The position numbers were made by a program, and so were the translations under genes. From Coriobacteriia bacterium (GTDB lineage Bacteria; Actinomycetota; Coriobacteriia; Coriobacteriales; Eggerthellaceae): a stretch of 64,000 nucleotides of DNA. The stretch covers positions 10,934 to 74,933 of the forward strand of contig JAUNIP010000001.1 of the NCBI GenBank assembly GCA_030523425.1. Direction: 5' to 3'. The notes beneath the pieces were generated by a model. The model saw only the letters and a list, made by a program, of their open reading frames with translations. It did no database searches and was not told the DNA's origin. Shown piece by piece: positions 51,248 to 60,490 of this stretch (its first letter is position 1; the number at the start of each line of letters is the position of its first letter).

Positions 51248-53126
51248 AGTCCACCGCGCGCACCGGCTTGCAGCGGTCCACGAAGTAGATGCGGTACCAC
51301 ATCAGGAACATGTAGACAATCCAGATCTTGCGTGTGTTGTCCTTGTCGCCGGCTTTGTGCTGGTCAAGCAGCTGGACCAGCATATCGGTGTTGAAGAACT
51401 CCTGCGCCAGCGGGCCGGTAAACCAGCCTTTTATCTCTTCGTAGTAGCGCTGCTCGCGCAACCACGAAACCACCGGCACGGGGAAGCCCAGCTTTTCCTT
51501 TTCCGCCCAGTCCTGTGGGATGGCGCGCTTGGAGGCGTCGCGCAAGGCAAGCTTGGTTTGGGAATCGCTTACCTTGTAGCGCGTGGGAATGGTGCGCGAA
51601 AGGTCGAACACGGGGCGGTCCAGGAAGGGTACGCGGCTTTCCAGGCTGTGAGCCATGCTCATCTTGTCGGTTTTCAGCAAGATGTCGCCCACCAGCCAAT
51701 AGTACAGGTCCACATACTGCATGCGCGTGGTTTCATCCAGGCCTGCCACCTGGGCATACGTGGGCGCCACCAGCTGCTGTGGCGTGCACGAGCGCACCGG
51801 TTCCCGCAGCAGCGCCGCGCGCTCTTCCGCGCTGAACGCCACGCCGCATGCGTTGGTGTAGTACCAATCCTCTGGCGTTTTGGAAGCGCGGTCCAGGTAG
51901 TTTGCACCGCGCACATGCAAAGCGCCTAATACCTTCGATCCCGCATGCAGCACGCCTTTGGGCACGCCGCCTAGCTTCGCGTTGGCCAGCGGCGTTTGGT
52001 AGATGCGATACCCGCCGAAGAACTCGTCGGCCCCTTCGCCAGAAAGCACGGCCTTCACCTGCGTGGCGGCAATTTGATCCACGAAGTACAACGCCACGGC
52101 GGAAGGGTCGGCCGATGGTTCGTCCATGTGCCACTGCACCGTGGGCAGGCTGGCCCAGTATTCCTCTTCGGTGATGTGTTTGGACGTGTTTTGCACGCCC
52201 AGCTTGTCGGCCAGCTCCTTGGCCCACGAAATCTCGTCGCGTTCCCCGGAATATTCCGCGAACCCCACGGTGAAGGTCTTGATGTCCGGGTTTTCCTGCG
52301 CCAGGCAGGCGGCCATGTAGCTGGAATCTATGCCGGAAGAAAGGAAGCTGCCCACTTCCACGTCAGCCACGTTGTGGTAGCGCACGGAATCGCGCATCAC
52401 AGCGTCAATGGCATCCACCGTTTCGTCGTAGCTGCGCGTTTCGTCGAAGGCGTAGTCCGGGCCCCAAAAGCGCTGGATGTCGCAGGAGCCGTCCAAGCCC
52501 ACCGTCATGCAGCAGCCCGCCGGCAGCTTGAAAATGCCCTGGAAGAACGTTTCATCCAGCGCGCTGAACTGGAAGCACAGGTATTGCTCCAGCGCTTCGC
52601 GGTTCAGCTTGCGCTCATACGCCGGGTGCTCCAGAATCACCTTGATTTCCGACCCGAAGATGAATTGCCCGTCGCACACTGTGTAGTAAAACGGCTTGAT
52701 GCCGAAGAAATCGCGCGCGCAGAACAGCTGGCGCGCTTCAAAATCCCAGATGGTGAAAGCGAACATGCCGCGCAGCTTGTTCAGGCAGTCCCTCCCCCAC
52801 GCCGCGTAGGCCGCCAGCAGCACTTCGGTGTCGGAATCCGTGCGGAATTCCCACGCGAAGCCTTCTGCCTGCAACTGGGCCCGCAGGTCCTGGTAGTTGT
52901 AAATTTCCCCGTTGAACACAATGGCGAAGCCTTGGTCAGGCCGCACAATGGGCTGGGAGCCGCCTTCCAAGTCAATCAGCGAAAGGCGCCGGTGCCCCAG
53001 CGCAACGCCGTCCTGAATGAACTGCCCTTCGCCGTCAGGCCCGCGATGCGCCATTACATCGCACATGGCCTTCAGCACCGGCATATCTTCTTCGCCGGCC
53101 TGCGTAAACCCGCAAATTCCGCACAT
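51246..53126 (-). CDS. asnB: Asparagine synthase (glutamine-hydrolysing)
   Basis: 626 residues beginning MCGICGF, so Cys2 becomes the N-terminal nucleophile after Met removal; this fixes the start at 53126. The class II GATase domain (1-~210; MAHRGPDGEG, FNGEIYNYQDLR) is followed by the ATP-pyrophosphatase synthase domain (SSGIDSSYMA P-loop, VLSGEGADEFFGGY, DKMSMAHSLESRVPFLD). It converts Asp and Gln to Asn. Confidence 0.96.
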   Translation of the reverse strand: MCGICGFTQAGEEDMPVLKAMCDVMAHRGPDGEGQFIQDGVALGHRRLSLIDLEGGSQPIVRPDQGFAIVFNGEIYNYQDLRAQLQAEGFAWEFRTDSDTEVLLAAYAAWGRDCLNKLRGMFAFTIWDFEARQLFCARDFFGIKPFYYTVCDGQFIFGSEIKVILEHPAYERKLNREALEQYLCFQFSALDETFFQGIFKLPAGCCMTVGLDGSCDIQRFWGPDYAFDETRSYDETVDAIDAVMRDSVRYHNVADVEVGSFLSSGIDSSYMAACLAQENPDIKTFTVGFAEYSGERDEISWAKELADKLGVQNTSKHITEEEYWASLPTVQWHMDEPSADPSAVALYFVDQIAATQVKAVLSGEGADEFFGGYRIYQTPLANAKLGGVPKGVLHAGSKVLGALHVRGANYLDRASKTPEDWYYTNACGVAFSAEERAALLREPVRSCTPQQLVAPTYAQVAGLDETTRMQYVDLYYWLVGDILLKTDKMSMAHSLESRVPFLDRPVFDLSRTIPTRYKVSDSQTKLALRDASKRAIPQDWAEKEKLGFPVPVVSWLREQRYYEEIKGWFTGPLAQEFFNTDMLVQLLDQHKAGDKDNTRKIWIVYMFLMWYRIYFVDRCKPVRAVD

Positions 53127-53274
53127 AGCAACCTCTATCCCGTGAACTAGTCTGCCCCGATTATGGCAAACAACCACCCCGCCCGCCCCGCAACTCCCCT
53201 CATTTAACAAGGATTTACACATCCGCCGCGTTATAATCGCAGGACTTTACGTTGCAACGGCAAAGGGGACATGT

Positions 53275-54639
53275 ATGGAACGGGAATCTTGGTCAGGGAA
53301 ATGGGCTTTCATCTTGGCGGCGGCTGGTTCGGCCGTGGGCCTGGGCAACATGTGGCGCTTCCCGTACCTGGCGGCGAAGTACGGCGGGGGCACCTTCCTG
53401 CTCATCTACATCATCCTGGTGTTCACGCTGGGCGTTTCCCTGCTGCTGCAAGACATCACCTTGGGCCGCAAGACCAAGCAATCCGCCATCGGCGCGTTCG
53501 GCACTTTCGGCAAGAAATACCGCGTCATTGGCGTGGTGGCGGCGGCAGTGCCGTTCCTCATTTTGCCGTATTACTGCATCATCGGCGGCTGGGTGGCCAA
53601 GTACGCGGTAGGCTACATCACCGTGGGCGCTGAAACGTTGGCCGACGGCGGCGTGTTTTTCAGCTCATTCATCACCAGCCCATTCGAAAGCTATTTCTGG
53701 CTGTTCCTGTTCGCACTTATAGTGCTGGTAGTGGTGGCACTGGGCGTGAAGGGCGGCATCGAAAAAATCAACCTGGTGCTTATGCCCGCGCTCATCCTTT
53801 TGGCGCTAGGCGTGACCATCTACACCTTCACCATCCCCGGCGCCTTAGACGGCGTGGCCTACTACCTTACCCCCGACCTCAGCAAAATATCGCCTGAGTT
53901 GCTGTTGGCGGCCATCGGGCAGTGCTTCTTCAGCCTGTCCATTGCCATGTGCATCATGATCACCTACGGCAGCTACGTGAAAGACGACGAAAACATCACG
54001 CAGTCCGTGAATCGCATTGCTGGCTTTGACCTGCTGGTTTCCCTGCTGGCGGGCTTCATGATTATCCCGGGCGCCGTGGCTGCCTTGGGTTCCGCTGAAG
54101 CCGTTTCCGCCTCCAGCGGCCCGTCGCTGATGTTCATCACGCTGCCCACCGTGTTCGAGCACATGGGCGCAGCGGCTCCCGTTATCGGCACACTGTTCTT
54201 CCTGTTAGCGCTATTCGCCGCTGTCACCAGCGCCATTTCCATCGCGGAAGCATGCGTGTCCATTGTGCAGGACAGCCTGCACCTAAGCCGCTTGAAGGCT
54301 TCGCTAGCCATTCTGATTTACGCCCTGGTGGTGGGCAGCTTCGTGAATGCCGGCTACAACGTGCTTTCCGGCATTGAGCCCCTGGGTGCGGGCTCCAGCC
54401 TGCTAGATCTGTTCGACTTCCTGTCCAACAGCGTGTTGATGCCCGTTGTGGCGATTGCCACCTGCATCTTCGTAGGCTGGATCATCAAGCCGAAAATGCT
54501 TATCGCCGAAGTGGAGAAATCGGGCAGGTTTGCGCTGGCCAAGCCTTGGACCATTATGGTGAAATACATCGCCCCCGTGCTGATTGTGGTAGTGCTGGTG
54601 GCCTACGTGGCCGCCCAGTTCGGCATCATTTCCATGTAA
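53275..54639 (+). CDS. Sodium-dependent transporter of the NSS (SNF) family
   Basis: 454 residues, 11-12 helices. TM1 has AAAGSAVGLGNMWRFPYLAAKYGGGTFL, the hallmark substrate/sodium-site motif of LeuT-like transporters. TM6 and TM8 regions (GQCFFSLSIAMCIMITYGSY, AVTSAISIAEACVS) fit. Bacterial members take up amino acids; the substrate here is not known. An ATG with AAAGGGG upstream starts it. Confidence 0.95.
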   Translation: MERESWSGKWAFILAAAGSAVGLGNMWRFPYLAAKYGGGTFLLIYIILVFTLGVSLLLQDITLGRKTKQSAIGAFGTFGKKYRVIGVVAAAVPFLILPYYCIIGGWVAKYAVGYITVGAETLADGGVFFSSFITSPFESYFWLFLFALIVLVVVALGVKGGIEKINLVLMPALILLALGVTIYTFTIPGALDGVAYYLTPDLSKISPELLLAAIGQCFFSLSIAMCIMITYGSYVKDDENITQSVNRIAGFDLLVSLLAGFMIIPGAVAALGSAEAVSASSGPSLMFITLPTVFEHMGAAAPVIGTLFFLLALFAAVTSAISIAEACVSIVQDSLHLSRLKASLAILIYALVVGSFVNAGYNVLSGIEPLGAGSSLLDLFDFLSNSVLMPVVAIATCIFVGWIIKPKMLIAEVEKSGRFALAKPWTIMVKYIAPVLIVVVLVAYVAAQFGIISM

Positions 54640-54744
54640 AACGCGGCATGTGACCCAAAACCTGACAAGCGACCCGCCTGCTTTGGTGGTTTAGCGTTAA
54701 AATAACGGGCGTTCTTGATTATTCCACCTTAGGAAGGGCGCACC

Positions 54745-55590
54745 ATGAGCGAAAACAAGCGTATTTGGATTACCGGCGCTAAGGGGTACTTGGGCCAGGC
54801 TTTGTCGAAGCGGCTGGCCGACGCCGGCTACGATGTCATAGGCTCCGACCGCAATATGGACATCGGTGACTTCGACCGCCTGGAAGCCTTCGCTCAGGAA
54901 ATCCGTCCCCACGCCGTGATCAACTGCGCCGGCGTGCGCCGCGACGCCACTTCGCTTTCCGCCCGCTTCAGGGCCTACGAAGCGAACGCTTTGGGCGCGC
55001 GCAATGTGGCCCTGGCCGCTGAAGGCGTGGGTGCCATAACGGTGCAGGTTTCTTCTGACGACGTGTATTCCGCCAAAACGCTGGAGCCCGTGAACGAATT
55101 CGACACACCTAACGCGGACACCCCGTACGGCAAAAGCAAACGCGCCGGCGAAGCTATGGTGCGCGACACCACCGAACGCCACATTATTTTGCGCACGTCT
55201 TGGCTGTATCGCAAGGGCGGCGGACGTTTACAGAACCTGCTGCAGGCCGCGGAAGCCGGCACCACCATCCCCGCGCGCACCGATCAGTACGCTGCGCCCA
55301 CGTCCATCAAAACCTACACGGAATTCTTGATAAAGGTACTGAACTCCGGCAAGTTCGGCACCTTCAACATTGCCACGCAGGGCAAGTGCAACCGCTACGA
55401 ATTCGCCTCGAAAGCCTTGGAACTGTGTGGGTACGACCCTGCTGCCGTGCTGGTTGCCACCGAAGACCCCGCCACAGCGGAAAGCGTCATCCTGGAAGGC
55501 ATCATGAACGAAATTGCGGGCATCATGCCCATGCCCACCTGGGAACAAGACCTGGAAGACTACCTGAAGTCCCAAGGCTTGACCAAATAG
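54745..55590 (+). CDS. RmlD-like NAD(P)-dependent sugar-nucleotide reductase
   Basis: 281 residues. SDR-extended fold: WITGAKGYLGQAL (GxxGxxG), YxxxK site TPYGKSKRAGEAMV and a LRTSWLY segment as in dTDP-4-dehydrorhamnose reductase (RmlD). It probably reduces a keto-sugar nucleotide, though no rml genes accompany it. It is followed 11 bp later by a radical SAM gene and may form a two-gene operon. Confidence 0.85.
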   Translation: MSENKRIWITGAKGYLGQALSKRLADAGYDVIGSDRNMDIGDFDRLEAFAQEIRPHAVINCAGVRRDATSLSARFRAYEANALGARNVALAAEGVGAITVQVSSDDVYSAKTLEPVNEFDTPNADTPYGKSKRAGEAMVRDTTERHIILRTSWLYRKGGGRLQNLLQAAEAGTTIPARTDQYAAPTSIKTYTEFLIKVLNSGKFGTFNIATQGKCNRYEFASKALELCGYDPAAVLVATEDPATAESVILEGIMNEIAGIMPMPTWEQDLEDYLKSQGLTK

Positions 55591-55601
55591 ACTGGAGCCC
55601 C

Positions 55602-56918
55602 ATGCTTTCAGAGCGTTTCCTGACCACCACGGTAAATGCCATCGCCAAGCAGCAGCTGGTGTTGGAACCCACAGAAGAAACCCACTTCCCGCCAGCTGAA
55701 GAAGGCCGCCGGTACATGCTGTACATGCACGTGCCCTTTTGCGAGCGCCTGTGTCCCTTCTGCAGCTTCAACCGCTACCCCTTCCGCGAAGACATTGCTA
55801 AGCCGTACTTCGCCAACATGCGCAAGGAAATGCTGATGCTGAAGGACTTGGGCTACGACTTTGAAAGCATCTACTTCGGCGGCGGCACGCCCACTATCAT
55901 GGTTGACGAGCTGTGCGAAACCATCGATGTGGCGAAGGACGCCTGGAACATAGAAGAAATTGGTTGCGAAACCAACCCCAACCACTTGAACATCCCTTAC
56001 TTGGAGAAGATGAAGGGCCGCATCCAACGCATGTCGGTGGGCGTGCAAAGCTTCAACAACGACCTGCTGAAGACCATGGACCGCTACGAAAAGTACGGCA
56101 GCGGCGAACAGATTTATGAAACCATCCAGCAGGCCATCCCGTATTTCGATTCCCTAAACGTGGATATGATCTTCAACTTCCCAACCCAGGAAGAAGACGT
56201 GCTCATTTCCGACCTGGAAAAAATTGCCACGTGCGGCGCACGGCAAACCACCTTCAGCCCGCTGTATGTGTCCAACGGCACCTTCAAGAAGATGGCCGCC
56301 GTGTTAGGGCCCATAAACTGGAAACGTGAATACCGCTACTATCAGCTTATCGACGGCATTTTGGCCGGCGGCAAAAACCCTCTGTTCCGCCGTTCCACCC
56401 TGTGGACATTCACGCGCAACGGCGTGGAAGGCGACCACGAACAGATTGACGAGTACCAAACCAATTACGTGGACTACCCCGCCATCGGCAGCGGCTCCAT
56501 CACGCATCTGAAAAACTTTTGCTACGTGAACCACTTCAGCATTAAGGACTACAACGAAGCCATCGAAAGCGGCAAGATGGCCATCATGGGCAAAGCCACC
56601 ATGACCAAGCGCAGCCTGATGCGCTACCACTTCCTGCTGAACCTGTACAAGCTGCGCCTGGACAAGCATGCCTTCAAGGAAGAATTCGGCGTAAGCGTGG
56701 AAGCGGGCCTGCCTGTGGAAATGACGTTCATGCGCACCCAGGGCGCCTTCGAAATAGATGATGACAACCAGCTTACGCTCACGCCTGTGGGCCGCTACCT
56801 TACGGTGGTCATGTACCGGCAGTTCCTAGCCGGCATGAACAACCTACGCGAACAGGCGCGTGAACAGCTAACCGGCTACGAACACGACCTGCTGTTCGGC
56901 GACGGCCAGCCCGCCTAG
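55602..56918 (+). CDS. HemN/HemW-like radical SAM protein
   Basis: 438 residues from the ATG at 55602. HVPFCERLCPFCSFNRYPF gives the CxxxCxxC cluster of radical SAM enzymes; YFGGGTPTI and VGVQSFNNDLL are typical of the coproporphyrinogen III dehydrogenase-like group, with a HemN C-terminal-like domain. Whether it acts in heme synthesis, heme handling (HemW) or anaerobic heme breakdown (ChuW/HutW) cannot be settled. It converges with the small gene at 56915, overlapping by 4 bp. Confidence 0.88.
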   Translation: MLSERFLTTTVNAIAKQQLVLEPTEETHFPPAEEGRRYMLYMHVPFCERLCPFCSFNRYPFREDIAKPYFANMRKEMLMLKDLGYDFESIYFGGGTPTIMVDELCETIDVAKDAWNIEEIGCETNPNHLNIPYLEKMKGRIQRMSVGVQSFNNDLLKTMDRYEKYGSGEQIYETIQQAIPYFDSLNVDMIFNFPTQEEDVLISDLEKIATCGARQTTFSPLYVSNGTFKKMAAVLGPINWKREYRYYQLIDGILAGGKNPLFRRSTLWTFTRNGVEGDHEQIDEYQTNYVDYPAIGSGSITHLKNFCYVNHFSIKDYNEAIESGKMAIMGKATMTKRSLMRYHFLLNLYKLRLDKHAFKEEFGVSVEAGLPVEMTFMRTQGAFEIDDDNQLTLTPVGRYLTVVMYRQFLAGMNNLREQAREQLTGYEHDLLFGDGQPA

Positions 56919-57196
56919 GCGCAATCCCCCAGGTTCATGCGGCTGCCCACCAGGTACTGCAGCCGCTTCACAGCCTGTTCGAAGGTGTAGCCTTCAGGGC
57001 CTGGTTCGGCATTACCCGCGGCGTCGTGGGCCAAGCACAGCGAAATGAATTCCACGTCGTCGGGCTTGAGCATGTTCTTTTCCACGGCGGCAGCGAAGCA
57101 TTCGTCCAGGTCGAACGATTCTCCCACCCGGTGAAGCTGGTGCTGCACCAGCACGCAGCTGCCATGAAATTGCCGTTGCGGTGTGGTTCCTGCCAT
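56915..57196 (-). CDS. Small conserved-looking hypothetical protein
   Basis: 93 residues from the ATG at 57196 (GAAGGAAGGGG upstream). Soluble, acidic, with FDLDECFAAAVEKNMLKPDDVEFISL and a terminal FEQAVKRLQYLVGSRMNLGDCA; no membrane segment, no metal motif. Family not recognised. Codon use and ribosome-binding site support a real gene. Confidence 0.65.
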   Translation of the reverse strand: MAGTTPQRQFHGSCVLVQHQLHRVGESFDLDECFAAAVEKNMLKPDDVEFISLCLAHDAAGNAEPGPEGYTFEQAVKRLQYLVGSRMNLGDCA

Positions 57197-57356
57197 GGAT
57201 GTCCCCTTCCTTCTAGGGGCATTATAGAACACCCGGGGACGTGAGTGGTCCATACTTCGGAGTAGATTCTCCCACTCCGGCGCGCCGAAAGGCGCGCCTC
57301 TGGTCGGAATGTCACAGGGGCCCACGCCTTCGTGGCCTTTGGTCGATATGCGCGCA

Positions 57357-57392
57357 TAAAAAATCCGCCACCCGAAGGTGGCGGATTTTTTT
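57357..57392. terminator. Bidirectional terminator after the molybdenum-enzyme operon
   Basis: Perfect stem ATCCGCCACC-CGAA-GGTGGCGGAT flanked by A6 and T7, so it works on both strands. An additional palindromic hairpin GGCGCGCC-GAAA-GGCGCGCC lies at 57279-57298. Confidence 0.93.
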
Positions 57393-57415
57393 GAACAGCC
57401 TACTGGAGTATAAAT

Positions 57416-57691
57416 TTATACGCCATTGTAGCCGAGCGAAGGATCGGAGCCGCCAACGCCATTGGCAGCGTCGCCCATTTCATTGCCGGTACGCTTGGTG
57501 GAAGTATAACCGCCCCAGGCGCGGGCAATGTACTTGTCCTTCACCCAGAAGACCTGGGCCTTCATGATGTCAGCCTTGGTCAAACCCACGGCTTCCAGGA
57601 CTTCTGCCTGGGACTTGCCCTCGGCAACAACCTTGTTCAGCTCTTCAGCCAAGTCAGGAGCATCAAGCTCAAGTAGTTCTTCGCGAGTCAT
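57416..57691 (-). CDS. Small third protein of the molybdenum-enzyme operon
   Basis: 91 residues from the ATG at 57691 (AAGGAG upstream). N-terminal two-thirds is helical (MTREELLELDAPDLAEELNK, SQAEVLEAVGLTKADIMKAQVFW) and the tail is Gly/Asn-rich (GNEMGDAANGVGGSDPSLGYNG). No Cys, no membrane helix. Not recognised. Its place after the alpha and beta subunit genes, common terminator and equally biased codons suggest a subunit or a dedicated assembly protein for the enzyme. Confidence 0.8.
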   Translation of the reverse strand: MTREELLELDAPDLAEELNKVVAEGKSQAEVLEAVGLTKADIMKAQVFWVKDKYIARAWGGYTSTKRTGNEMGDAANGVGGSDPSLGYNGV

Positions 57692-57800
57692 TTCTTTCTC
57701 CTTAACGTAGTGTTCCAACAGGGAGGGAGCACTTGATTTCTTCTCCCTCCCCAGTTTGCGTGTACTAGTGTACTAGAAAATTACCAGATTTCCACCAGAA

Positions 57801-58157
57801 TTACAGCTGGAACAGAACCATCGGGCGATCGAATTCAGCCATCTTGGCTTGCATCTCTTCCAGCGTACCGTAGTACATGGAAGCAGATTCGTCGACCTGG
57901 CAAGCCAGCGGGCGCTGACCGGCCTTGTCGCCGTCGGTACCCCAATGCTCAGAGAAGATGGAGGTGGGTACGGGAATGTAGTTCCAATCCCAGCCATCAC
58001 CGTAGTCGCTGTCGTCCAGACGGAACGGACCAACTTCAACTTCCTTGATGCCGTACAGGTCTAGCGGGAGGCCCAGCTCTTCCTTGCAGGCAATCTCAGC
58101 GGCATGGTTACCGGAGTAAAAGGTGTAGTCGACCAGCAGTGCGTATTTCTGTGCCAT
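57801..58157 (-). CDS. Ferredoxin-like beta subunit that has lost its Fe-S cysteines
   Basis: 118 residues. The start (YALLVDYTFYSGNHAAEIACKEELGLP) aligns with the electron-transfer subunits of DMSO-reductase-family enzymes, where the pattern is C-x2-C-x2/3-C-x3-C-K-x-E; here the positions are Y14, N17, A20 and C24. The middle (WNYIPVPTSIFSEHWG) matches the next cluster region without its Cys, and the end (RPLACQVDESASMYYGTLEEM) keeps one Cys, C86. Only two cysteines remain, so no [4Fe-4S] cluster can form. It lies 20 bp after the large-subunit gene. It probably keeps a structural role. The alignment is from memory of the family. Confidence 0.8.
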   Translation of the reverse strand: MAQKYALLVDYTFYSGNHAAEIACKEELGLPLDLYGIKEVEVGPFRLDDSDYGDGWDWNYIPVPTSIFSEHWGTDGDKAGQRPLACQVDESASMYYGTLEEMQAKMAEFDRPMVLFQL

Positions 58158-58177
58158 TTTTTACACTTCCTTTCCGA

Positions 58178-60490
58178 TTAGTCGCCATCGAGGGACTTGA
58201 CGCGGCGGATATTGCACATAACACCCTTGTAAGGAGCACCGAAGCCCAGCTTACCAATGTTCATGTGAGGAACCAGGCTGTTGAAGTTAGACTTCCACAC
58301 ACCGAACAGGTTCGGCTCTTCGGGGTCTTGCTCGGGGAACCACCAGCCATGAGCGCACATCAGGATGCCCGGCTTAATGACGGGAGTGATCTCAGCCTTG
58401 AAGCGAGCCTCACCAAACATGTTGTACACCTCGCACCAGTCGCCCTTGGTGATGCCGTATTCTTCGGCGGTCTGCGGGTTAATCTGCACCCACGGCCACG
58501 GATCGATCTGACGCAGGGACGGAACCTGACGATGCTCGGAGTGGAAGGAGCTGTAACGACGAGCGCCGGAAGAAGTGATCAGCGGATACTGAGCAGCGAA
58601 TTCAGGCTTGGACACATAGGACCAGTTGGGCTCTTCGTAGTACGGCAGCGGGTCTTCGCCCCAGGATTCGTACAGAATGGAGTAGGCTTCGATCTGACCG
58701 GTGATGGTGTTGAAGCCAGGCTGACCGTCGAAGCGCAGCATGCCCTTCTCGTACTTCTGATACTCGAAGCCATGAGCACCAGGCTGATACAGACCCAGCT
58801 CCTGGAATTTCTTCCACGTGAAGCCAAGTTCCTTCAGCTGGTCGTCGTTGAAGCTTTCAACGGCGCGGTCGAGAGCTTCGTTGTCAAGCACGTAAGGATC
58901 AGCCGGCGTGTACCACGGCCACCAGTCGGGGTTCAGAGCATGACCGAACATCAGGCAGATTTCCAGGTCGGACTTGCACTCGCCCACGATAAGAGCACGG
59001 TTCATGGGGCCCATGAACACGGTGTTGCGGCCGTAGTGAGTCAGAACGATGGAGCTGTGCTCGCACCAAGTGGACATGGGCAGGAAGTAGTCGCCCAGGG
59101 CCATGGCGGTCGGGGTCAGGAACAGGTCCTGGATAACCACGAACTCAAGCTTCTTCAAGGCCTTGTGCCAACGCTTCGGCTGAGCGGAGCAGGTGGGGGC
59201 CAAGAAGTTAGAGCTGTTGAACCAACCCATCTTCAGAGCGTAAGGCTGGTCGGATTCCATGGTGTTCAGTGTTTCGTCAGGAGACGTGGTGGCCATACCA
59301 GTGGACAGACCAGGCCACTGTTCGGCACCGATGCGCAGCTGCCAAACGTCGTCGGACATAGCGCCGCGCTGCTCCATGCGCCACTTACCAAGCAGAGCAG
59401 ACGGGGGACCCAAGGTCAGGCCGCCAGGCTGGTCGATAGAACCGGCCAAGCCAGCCAGAAGGATCATAGCCTGGGACAGCTGCACGCCGTTCTTGTTCTG
59501 GTCGAATGCCAGACCCCAAGCCCAACCGATAGGACGCTCGGTACCAATGATGTGAGCAACTTCCTTGATGGTTTCGGCGGAAACCGTGGTGATTTCAGCA
59601 ACCGTGTCAACAGGATATTCAGCAGCACGTTCCTTCAGTTCGTCCATGCCGTAAATCCAGGTATCAGCGAAGTCGTGATCGTATTCGTCGTTCTGGAACA
59701 TCAAGTTCATGATGCCCAAAGCCATAGCAGTGTCGGTCTGGGGACGAACCTGCACGTTGATGTTGCCGTTGCGGGCACCCACCCAAGTGACGCGGGGGTC
59801 GATGGAGATGATGTGGGTACCAAGCTTCATCATGTCAACCAGGCAGTGACCGAAGAAACCGTCACCGTTGGAGGGCAGGGGTTCCTTGCCCCACACCACG
59901 ACGTACTTGGACAGGGTGTAACGCGGGTCATGGTAAGAACCCGGCAGATGGCCTGCATAGTCAAGTTCCGGATAGCCGGCGCCCAGCACGTAGTCAGCGA
60001 TGGAGCAACGGGGGCCGTAGCAAGACCAACCAGACTGCGTGTAGCAGCAGTTGGGGGACTGCAGAACCGAGAAGGTAAGAGCATAGTAGTAAATGCAAGC
60101 TTCACGACCGGTACCACCGAAGACCACGATGGATTCGGGGCCGTAGGTTTCCTGCATGTAGCGGACCTTGCCGCAAATGGTGGCCAGGGCGTCGTCCCAC
60201 GTGGTGCGCTCCCAAGCCATCTTGCCGCGATCCTCGTAAGCACGCTTCATCGGGTAGATGATGCGGTCGGGGCTGTAGGTGTACTCGCGCATCGCAAGGT
60301 TCATGGCGTTAACACGACCAGTGGTGATCGGGTTATCGTCGTCACCTTCGATACGGATGAGCTTGCCATCCTTCGTAATGACCTTAACGCCGTAGCCCAC
60401 CGGATGCGATCCCGGGGGGGACCAGGTGTTGCTACGGGTTGCGACAGTGCCGTCCTCACGTTCGACACGCCATTCCTTACCATATGCCAT
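58178..60490 (-). CDS. Molybdopterin oxidoreductase/transhydroxylase-type catalytic subunit lacking the N-terminal Fe-S cluster
   Basis: 770 residues from the ATG at 60490 (AAGGAGG upstream). DMSO-reductase-family architecture: SPDRIIYPMKRAYEDRGKMAWERTTWDDA, GGTGREACIYYY, a CCYTQSGWSCYGPR active-site region (148-161), VVVWGKEPLPSNGD, SIDPRVTWVGARN and a C-terminal beta-barrel domain. The N-terminal cluster motif is recognisable but Cys-free: SNTWSPPGSHPVGYG (20-34) and TTGRVNAMNL (56-65), where relatives have Cys. No Tat signal, so cytoplasmic. Closest in outlook to catechol dehydroxylase, acetylene hydratase and pyrogallol transhydroxylase groups. Loss of the cluster, as in pyrogallol transhydroxylase, suggests a redox-neutral reaction. 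Substrate unknown. Codons indicate high expression. Confidence 0.85.
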   Translation of the reverse strand: MAYGKEWRVEREDGTVATRSNTWSPPGSHPVGYGVKVITKDGKLIRIEGDDDNPITTGRVNAMNLAMREYTYSPDRIIYPMKRAYEDRGKMAWERTTWDDALATICGKVRYMQETYGPESIVVFGGTGREACIYYYALTFSVLQSPNCCYTQSGWSCYGPRCSIADYVLGAGYPELDYAGHLPGSYHDPRYTLSKYVVVWGKEPLPSNGDGFFGHCLVDMMKLGTHIISIDPRVTWVGARNGNINVQVRPQTDTAMALGIMNLMFQNDEYDHDFADTWIYGMDELKERAAEYPVDTVAEITTVSAETIKEVAHIIGTERPIGWAWGLAFDQNKNGVQLSQAMILLAGLAGSIDQPGGLTLGPPSALLGKWRMEQRGAMSDDVWQLRIGAEQWPGLSTGMATTSPDETLNTMESDQPYALKMGWFNSSNFLAPTCSAQPKRWHKALKKLEFVVIQDLFLTPTAMALGDYFLPMSTWCEHSSIVLTHYGRNTVFMGPMNRALIVGECKSDLEICLMFGHALNPDWWPWYTPADPYVLDNEALDRAVESFNDDQLKELGFTWKKFQELGLYQPGAHGFEYQKYEKGMLRFDGQPGFNTITGQIEAYSILYESWGEDPLPYYEEPNWSYVSKPEFAAQYPLITSSGARRYSSFHSEHRQVPSLRQIDPWPWVQINPQTAEEYGITKGDWCEVYNMFGEARFKAEITPVIKPGILMCAHGWWFPEQDPEEPNLFGVWKSNFNSLVPHMNIGKLGFGAPYKGVMCNIRRVKSLDGD

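Noticed and set aside
51996-53150. 384-codon frame opposite asnB
   Set aside because: Antisense shadow of asnB, no family features.
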